A stretch of 64,000 bases of DNA from Amycolatopsis alba DSM 44262. GTDB lineage: Bacteria; Actinomycetota; Actinomycetes; Mycobacteriales; Pseudonocardiaceae. A program made the position numbers and the translations under genes. Every line of letters begins with the position of its first letter. Position 1 is the first letter of the stretch. This document shows positions 59,126 to 64,000 of the stretch, one piece after another. The stretch covers positions 3,303,665 through 3,367,664 of the forward strand of contig NZ_KB913032.1 in NCBI RefSeq assembly GCF_000384215.1, written 5' to 3'. The notes under the pieces were generated by a model. That model was not told where the DNA came from. It did not search any database and was given only the letters and a program-made list of their open reading frames with translations.

Positions 59126-59986
59126 GTGTCGGACGTAACGCGGGTAGGTGTCATCGGAGCCGGGCTCATGGGCTCGGGTATCGCCGAGGTGCACGCACGT
59201 GCCGGTCTGGACGTGATCATCACCGAGGTGAACCAGCCGGCGCTGGACTCCGGGCGGGCGCGGATCGAGAAGTCGCTGCAACGCGGCGTCAAGAACGGGA
59301 AGCTCTCGCAGGAAGACGCCGACTCGGCGCTCGGGCGGCTCCGCTTCACCACCGAGATGAGCGAGTTCGCCGACCGCGACCTCGTGATCGAGGCCATCCT
59401 GGAGCAGGAGCAGGCCAAGGTCGAGGTGTTCCGGTCGCTGGACAAGATCGTCGAGCGTGAGGACGCGGTGTTCGCGTCCAACACCTCGTCGATCCCGATC
59501 ATGAAGCTCGGGATGGCGACCAACCGCCCGCAGCAGGTGATCGGTATCCACTTCTTCAACCCGGTCCCGGTGCTGCCGCTCGTCGAGCTGGTGCCCTCGC
59601 TGCTGACCAGCGAAGACACCGCCCGCCGCGCGGAGGAGCACGCGACGACGGCGTTGCACAAGACGGTGATCCGGTCGCAGGACCGCGCCGGGTTCATCGT
59701 GAACTCGCTGCTCGTGCCGTATCTGCTTTCGGCGATCCGGATGATCGAGTCGGGCTTCGCGTCGGCGGAGGACATCGACCGCGGTATGGAGCTGGGCACC
59801 GCGCACCCGATGGGGCCGCTGCGGCTGTCGGACCTGATCGGCCTGGACACCATCAAGGCGATCGCGGACTCGATGTACGCCGAGTTCAAGGAGCCGCTGT
59901 ACTCCTCGCCGCCGCTGCTGCTGCGCATGGTCGACGCCGGCCTGCTCGGCAAGAAGACCGGCCGCGGGTTCTACAGCTACTCCTGA
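59126..59986 (+). CDS. 3-hydroxybutyryl-CoA dehydrogenase
   Basis: A 286-residue NAD(P)-dependent L-3-hydroxyacyl-CoA dehydrogenase. Rossmann GAGLMGSGIAEVHARAG, catalytic His in GIHFFNPVPVLPLVELV, DRAGFIVNSLLVPYL and GMELGTAHPMGPLRLSDLIG. GTG 59126 behind GAGGAGG. Used in fatty-acid oxidation or butyryl-CoA/PHB metabolism; single gene here. Confidence 0.95.
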   Translation: MSDVTRVGVIGAGLMGSGIAEVHARAGLDVIITEVNQPALDSGRARIEKSLQRGVKNGKLSQEDADSALGRLRFTTEMSEFADRDLVIEAILEQEQAKVEVFRSLDKIVEREDAVFASNTSSIPIMKLGMATNRPQQVIGIHFFNPVPVLPLVELVPSLLTSEDTARRAEEHATTALHKTVIRSQDRAGFIVNSLLVPYLLSAIRMIESGFASAEDIDRGMELGTAHPMGPLRLSDLIGLDTIKAIADSMYAEFKEPLYSSPPLLLRMVDAGLLGKKTGRGFYSYS

Positions 59987-60036
59987 CCTGAACACCGCAA
60001 GCAGGTGACTGGTTGCGGGGCCCTAGACTCGGGGTC

Positions 60037-60936
60037 GTGGGACAGGGACAGCTGCGCGCAGGTCTGGTCGGGGCGGGGCCGTGGGCGAAGACGGTGCACG
60101 CGCCGGGTCTCGCTGAACACCCCGGTACCACGTTGAGCACGGTCTGGACCAGGCGTCCCGAAGCCGCGAAAGAGCTGGCTGACGCGCATGGCGCCCAGGC
60201 CGTCGACAGCTTCGAGGAGCTGCTCGACCAGGTGGACGCTGTCGCGTTCGCCGTGCCGCCCGCCGTTCAGGCGGAGCTGGCGGTCAAGGCGGCCGAGGCA
60301 GGCAAGCATCTGATCCTGGAGAAGCCGATCGCCGCGGATCTCGACGGCGCGCGTCGGCTCGCGGACGCGGTCGACGCCGCCGGCGTGGCCGCTCTCGTGG
60401 TCCTGACCTTGCGTTTTTCGCCGATGACCCGCGAGTGGCTCGACGGGATCAAGGAGACGGGCGGCTGGCGGGGCGGCGGGGCGCGGTGGCTTTCGGGCGC
60501 GCTGCTCGGCGGCCAATATCAGTCTTCGGCGTGGCGGCACGACTCCGGCGCGCTCGCCGACATCGGCCCGCATGCCTTCGATCTGCTGGACGCGGCGCTC
60601 GGCGAGATCACCGAGGTGCTCGCCGCCGACCGGACCGATGACGATCTGTGGCAGTTCCTGTTCGCCCACGCGGGTGGCGCGACCAGTACGGCGACCCTGT
60701 CGTTGCGGCTGCCGATCCAGCCGACGGTCGTCGAAGTGTCCGTTTACGGCGAGCACGGCTATCGCACCCTGGGACGGAAACCGGGGTCGGCCGGTGAGTC
60801 GTACACCGCGCTCCTGGACGATTTCGCCGCGATGGCCGCGAGCGGGACGACGTCCCACCCCTGTGACGTGCGCCGGGGACTGCACCTGCAGAAGCTGATC
60901 GAACGCGCACGCGAGCTCGCCGGACACGGCAAGTAG
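60037..60936 (+). CDS. Gfo/Idh/MocA-family oxidoreductase
   Basis: A 299-residue NAD(P)-dependent oxidoreductase. GLVGAGPWAKTVHAPGL dinucleotide fold, HLILEKPIAADLDGARRLAD with catalytic EKP, and HDSGALADIGPHAFDLLDAAL. GTG 60037 preferred; 60013 possible. Substrate (sugar or inositol derivative) unknown; single gene with a hairpin after it. Confidence 0.9.
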   Translation: MGQGQLRAGLVGAGPWAKTVHAPGLAEHPGTTLSTVWTRRPEAAKELADAHGAQAVDSFEELLDQVDAVAFAVPPAVQAELAVKAAEAGKHLILEKPIAADLDGARRLADAVDAAGVAALVVLTLRFSPMTREWLDGIKETGGWRGGGARWLSGALLGGQYQSSAWRHDSGALADIGPHAFDLLDAALGEITEVLAADRTDDDLWQFLFAHAGGATSTATLSLRLPIQPTVVEVSVYGEHGYRTLGRKPGSAGESYTALLDDFAAMAASGTTSHPCDVRRGLHLQKLIERARELAGHGK

Positions 60937-60947
60937 TACACAGGTCA

Positions 60948-60970
60948 CCCACAAGGCTTTTCCTTGTGGG
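60948..60970 (+). terminator. hairpin after oxidoreductase gene
   Basis: CCCACAAGG (60948-60956) / CCTTGTGGG (60962-60970), loop CTTTT. Confidence 0.7.
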
Positions 60971-60998
60971 ATAACACCTTCTTCCGGTTACTTCGCGG

Positions 60999-61036
60999 CC
61001 ATCCACAGGTTTGTCCACAGGTTCCTTTGTGGACGG
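60999..61036. promoter_or_regulatory. second cluster of DnaA boxes
   Basis: CCATCCACA (60999-61007), TTGTCCACA (61011-61019, perfect) and, on the minus strand, CCGTCCACA (61028-61036) all fit the actinomycete box (Y Y V TCCACA). They are placed between terminator and VanZ promoter, in a 223-bp gap with no gene. Confidence 0.6.
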
Positions 61037-61159
61037 TCACAAGCATGGGAAACCCCTTTCCGCTACCGGAAAAGATCACCTCTTAGAGCGGCCGCTCCGT
61101 CATGCCGAGCCGATCTTGTGATGCGAAGGTGATCTTGAGCGCTCCGGAAAGGAAGGGCC

Positions 61160-61810
61160 ATGAGCGAGCTGCTCCGCGCTTTCGGCGCGATGATCCCCTT
61201 GACGATCACCGCGATTCCCTACGCTTTGCTCGGGTGGCCGCTGCTCGCGGCGCATCGACGGCGAAGACAAGCAGACCGTTTCACCGCGTCGGCGACCGCC
61301 GCCGTGGACATGGCTCTCGCATTGACCTGTTTTCTGGTGTTGTGCCTGGTCACGATGCCGGTGACCGGTGCCAAAGGCAGCACGCTGAACCTCGAACCCG
61401 GCACCGATCTGCGGCTCGCGTTGAGCGACGGCGCCAATCTCTGGCAGGTGCTGGGCAACGTCCTCATGCTGAGCCCGCTCGGTGCGCTGCTCCCGTTGCG
61501 CTCCCGTCGTCTGCGTTCACTTGGCCGGATCGCGCTGGGCGCGCTCGCCGTCTCGGTGCTGGTGGAGGGTACGCAATATCTGATACAGGCGGGCAGGGTG
61601 ACCTCCGCCGACGACATCCTGCTGAACACCCTCGGCGCCGTGATCGGCGCCGCGGTGAGCAGACGGCTCTGGCACCGCTTGGACGTCCGGCCCCCGGTGA
61701 AGATCCCGGCGCAGGTCCGGCGGGTGTGCGACGCCCCCGTGCGGATGCGGGTCCCGAGGTCGGTGTGGGACGAGCGGTATTCGAGCATCGCGCATCCCCA
61801 GCGGCGGTAA
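61160..61810 (+). CDS. VanZ-family membrane protein
   Basis: A 216-residue membrane protein with four helices (~10-30, ~48-68, ~97-115, ~128-145). The conserved VEGTQYLIQAGRVTSADDIL, then NTLGAVIG, is the VanZ signature. VanZ relatives give low-level teicoplanin resistance; most homologues in actinomycetes have no proven role. Basic C-terminal tail of ~45 residues. Confidence 0.9.
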   Translation: MSELLRAFGAMIPLTITAIPYALLGWPLLAAHRRRRQADRFTASATAAVDMALALTCFLVLCLVTMPVTGAKGSTLNLEPGTDLRLALSDGANLWQVLGNVLMLSPLGALLPLRSRRLRSLGRIALGALAVSVLVEGTQYLIQAGRVTSADDILLNTLGAVIGAAVSRRLWHRLDVRPPVKIPAQVRRVCDAPVRMRVPRSVWDERYSSIAHPQRR

Positions 61811-61874
61811 TTCGATTGACCTCCATGCGAAGGTGAGCGCGAAAGCCCTGCCTATCGGGAAAGAGGGATGCCTC

Positions 61875-61956
61875 ATGTCTGACGCCTTCAGCGGCGTCGG
61901 CACGAGCTAGCCGGCGCCCACGCCAGCTTCACACGCACGCGGGTTCTCCCGTGCGT
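61875..61956 (+). other. possible leader region before GNAT pair
   Basis: A tiny frame MSDAFSGVGTS (61875-61910) contains the hairpin GACGCC-N6-GGCGTC, and is followed by ACGCAC-GC-GGG / CCCGTGCGT (61933-61956) and a pyrimidine-rich TCTTCTTGCC. The arrangement resembles an attenuator or simply the terminator of VanZ. No ribosome site is obvious for the tiny frame. Confidence 0.3.
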
Positions 61957-61987
61957 CCCTTCTTCTTGCCTGAAAGGCTTTTCACCA

Positions 61988-62758
61988 GTGCATTCCGAGA
62001 ACATTCGTGCTCTGCAGTCCTACCTTCGCACCACCGCGGCGAAGTTCCGCGAAACCGAGCGGATCGGGCCGTTCCTGGCCACCTACACGACCGGGAACGA
62101 CCACATGTTCCTCAACTACGCGATCCCGGACAACGGCGGAACGCCCACCGCGCAGGACGTCGCGAAGCTGACCGAGGCGTTCCGCGCGCGCGGGCTCACG
62201 CCGCGACTGGAGTTCCTGACCGAGGCCGTTCCCGAGGCAGAGGCCGTGCTCGTCGAAGGCGGCTACACCTTGGAACGGCGGATCCCGTTGATGGTCTGCC
62301 CGCCGGGGCAGGTCGTCGAGCAGCCGATTCCCGCCGGGGCGGTCCTGAAGACGCCCGTCACCCCCGCCGAACTCCGGCTGATGATCCGCGCGCAGAACCT
62401 GGCGTTCGGCGAACCCGACCCTGGTGAGCAGGTCGAACCGTCCCCCGCCCAGCTGAGCGGCGAGATGATCTCGGTCATGGCGCTCACCGAAACCGGTGAC
62501 TGTGTCGGCGGCGGGGTCGCGACGGCGATCCTCGACGGCGCGAGCGAGATCGCCGGGATCGGGGTTCTCGACGGATATCGGCAGCGTGGGATCGCCGCGG
62601 CGATCACGGAGCATTTGACACGTGAGGCCCACGCCCGTGGCGGCGACTCGGTGTTCCTGACACCGGGCGCCGGTCAGGCGGAACGCGTCTACGGCCGGGT
62701 CGGCTTCACAACCGCGGCCGAATGCGTGCACCTGTCCGTCGTCCGGGAAACCGTCTGA
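61988..62758 (+). CDS. GNAT acetyltransferase, tandem copy 1
   Basis: A 256-residue GNAT-fold protein, GTG start (MHSENIRALQSYLRTTAAKF). N-terminal half is unusual; the C-terminal half carries the acetyl-CoA motif GIGVLDGYRQRGIAAAITEH and VYGRVGF. Substrate unknown. Followed 13 bp later by a clear paralogue. Confidence 0.88.
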   Translation: MHSENIRALQSYLRTTAAKFRETERIGPFLATYTTGNDHMFLNYAIPDNGGTPTAQDVAKLTEAFRARGLTPRLEFLTEAVPEAEAVLVEGGYTLERRIPLMVCPPGQVVEQPIPAGAVLKTPVTPAELRLMIRAQNLAFGEPDPGEQVEPSPAQLSGEMISVMALTETGDCVGGGVATAILDGASEIAGIGVLDGYRQRGIAAAITEHLTREAHARGGDSVFLTPGAGQAERVYGRVGFTTAAECVHLSVVRETV

Positions 62759-62771
62759 AGGGCTCTCACCA

Positions 62772-63530
62772 GTGCATTCCGAGACGATTCGTTCTGTGCA
62801 GTCCTACCTCCGCATCACCGCGGCGAAGTTCCACGAAACCGAGCGGGTCGGGCCGTTCCTGGCCATGTTCGACCCCGAGAGCGATTACTGCGGCTGCAAC
62901 TACGCGATCCCCGACTTCGGTGCCGTTCCCACCGAGGACGAGGTGGCCCGGCTCACCGAGGCGTTCCGCAGGCGCGGGCGCGTGCCGAATCTGGACTTCC
63001 TGCGCGAAGCCGTTCCGGCTGCTGAAGCCGTGCTTGTCCAGTGCGGTTACACGCCGGAGCGGGGGCTCCCGTTCATGATCTGCACTCCGGAGCAGGTCGT
63101 CGAACGACCGAAACCGGCCGGGATCAGCCTGGTCGTCCCGAAGACCGTCGATGAGTTCCGGAAGATGATCCGGGCGCAGAATGTGGCCTTCGGGGAGGCA
63201 GATCCCGACGAGCACGTCGACCCGTTCCCGAGTCAGCTGAGCGGCGAAAGCACCTCGGTGATGGCTGTCGCCGAGAACGGCGAGGTCGTCGGCGGCGGGG
63301 TCGCGACGGGGATCATCGACGGCGCGAGCGAGATCCAGGGGATCGCGGTGATCGCGGAGTACCGGAGCCGCGGGATCGCCGGGGCGATGGCCGAGTATCT
63401 GACCCGTGAAGCTCACGCCCGCGGTGCCCGATCGGTGTTCCTGATACCGGCTCTCGGGCAGCGGGAACCCGTCTACGGCCCGGTCGGTTTCAAGACCGTG
63501 GCCGAAAGCGTGCGACTGTCACTCGTCTGA
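62772..63530 (+). CDS. GNAT acetyltransferase, tandem copy 2
   Basis: A 252-residue paralogue of the preceding gene: MHSETIRSVQSYLRITAAKF, then GIAVIAEYRSRGIAGAMAEY, ARSVFLIPALGQREPVYGPV. Even the leader CACCAGTGCATTCCGAGA is repeated before and across both starts, so the pair arose by recent tandem duplication. Overlaps arfB convergently by 12 bp. Confidence 0.88.
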   Translation: MHSETIRSVQSYLRITAAKFHETERVGPFLAMFDPESDYCGCNYAIPDFGAVPTEDEVARLTEAFRRRGRVPNLDFLREAVPAAEAVLVQCGYTPERGLPFMICTPEQVVERPKPAGISLVVPKTVDEFRKMIRAQNVAFGEADPDEHVDPFPSQLSGESTSVMAVAENGEVVGGGVATGIIDGASEIQGIAVIAEYRSRGIAGAMAEYLTREAHARGARSVFLIPALGQREPVYGPVGFKTVAESVRLSLV

Positions 63531-63950
63531 AAAACCGCCGCGGCGTGACTTCTTGACGTCGCCGCGGCGCTTCTTCGAGGCCAGGCGGCGTTCCTTCGAA
63601 CCTCTCGAAGGTTTGGTGGGACGCCGCTTGGCGGCCGGGGGCGCCGACGCGTCCAGCAGCAACATCACCAGGCGCGCCCGCGCGGCTTCCCGGTTCATCA
63701 GCTGGGAGCGGTGTTCGGACGCGGCGATCGTGACGACGCCGTCGACGAGACGCGACGAAAGCCGGTCCAGCATCCGGGCCCGGAGATGTTCCGGGACGGA
63801 AGCCGAACCGGCCACGTCGAAGGAAAGCTCGACCCGCGAGTCCGTGGTGTTCACGCCCTGCCCACCCGGACCCGACGACCGGGAGAACCGTTCGCTCAAT
63901 TCGGCACCAGGGATCACGAACCGGGTGCCGATCACCACGTCATCAGCCAC
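63519..63950 (-). CDS. arfB: alternative ribosome-rescue factor ArfB
   Basis: A 143-residue peptidyl-tRNA hydrolase that frees stalled ribosomes. Catalytic GGQ in SRSSGPGGQGVNTTDSRVEL and a long basic C-terminal tail (KRRPTKPSRGSKERRLASKK in part) that enters the mRNA channel. ATG 63950. Length and tail fit ArfB/YaeJ rather than full-length RF1/RF2. The last 50 bp of the window (63951-64000) hold no recognisable gene. Confidence 0.92.
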   Translation of the reverse strand: MADDVVIGTRFVIPGAELSERFSRSSGPGGQGVNTTDSRVELSFDVAGSASVPEHLRARMLDRLSSRLVDGVVTIAASEHRSQLMNREAARARLVMLLLDASAPPAAKRRPTKPSRGSKERRLASKKRRGDVKKSRRGGFSDE

Positions 63951-64000
63951 GGACCCAGTGTGTCACCTTGGCTCAACCAGATTCAGAAACGCGGGTGGTC

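Noticed and set aside
57745..59952. 735-residue minus-strand protein
   Set aside because: Its N-terminal part mirrors DUF3073 and the hydroxyacyl-CoA dehydrogenase; the real gene begins at 58644.

Overview
The window is chromosomal DNA from a high-GC Gram-positive actinomycete, most likely a member of the Pseudonocardiaceae such as Amycolatopsis. That placement is inferred from several signs. There is a mycothiol synthase gene and a glnR-mshD next to a pst operon. The sulfur/nitrobindin/aminodeoxychorismate-lyase block has the same gene content and order as the Mycobacterium tuberculosis Rv0811-Rv0821 neighbourhood. A DasR-type operator precedes a chitinase, and there is an RsiG-type c-di-GMP anti-sigma. 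GTG/TTG starts and strong G/C third-position bias are common. No rRNA, CRISPR array, complete insertion sequence or prophage was seen.

Layout. 1-6.1 kb: a DNA adenine methylase (cut by the window edge) diverges from a PP2C phosphatase; then tRNA-Ser(GGA) with terminator and a compact four-gene operon built around a soluble FtsK/SpoIIIE-type triple-ATPase flanked by three small helical proteins. 6.1-7.4 kb: a multiply frameshifted F420-dependent oxidoreductase pseudogene and a cluster of long palindromes. 7.4-18.6 kb: secreted hydrolases (ExeM-like nuclease, BNR-4 protein, GH18 chitinase), DUF305 lipoprotein, tRNA-Ser(CGA), CsbD, TadA with its partner protein, an M20 amidohydrolase, a DapA-family aldolase, and a DnaA-box cluster. 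18.6-28.9 kb: a fatty-acid desaturase with two micro-genes, lysA plus an Lrp regulator, the RNA-polymerase helicase HelR, a Tat-exported phosphoesterase and membrane proteins. 28.9-38.6 kb: SOD-like protein, F420 enzyme, DUF2339 protein, a cis-prenyl transferase, a small disturbed island (decayed HicA-type toxin-antitoxin, AAA_14/DUF4143 ATPase, 23-bp tandem repeats), dusB, an epoxide-hydrolase-like enzyme, idi and a diguanylate cyclase. 38.7-47.9 kb: an LCP cell-wall ligase and the phosphate/nitrogen module phoU, pstSCAB, mshD, glnR, with PhoP boxes before phoU and pstS. 48-57.7 kb: lmeA, a thioredoxin, a Cys-rich leader peptide before a DUF4395-sulfurtransferase-DUF1416 operon, nitrobindin, pxpBC, a ParB-like protein, an aminodeoxychorismate lyase, ygfZ, rsiG and an asparaginase. 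57.7-64 kb: DUF3073, 3-hydroxyacyl-CoA dehydrogenase, an oxidoreductase, a second DnaA-box cluster, VanZ, tandem GNAT paralogues and arfB.

How the parts work together. PstSCAB-PhoU imports and senses phosphate under apparent PhoP control, beside glnR, a regulator of nitrogen metabolism. The leader peptide suggests cysteine-responsive control of the sulfur-transfer genes. A GGDEF cyclase (with no visible I-site) and RsiG (two c-di-GMP motifs) give a possible c-di-GMP source and reader in the same 20 kb. The least explained parts are the FtsK-like operon at 2.4-6.1 kb and the families of long perfect palindromes in several intergenic gaps.
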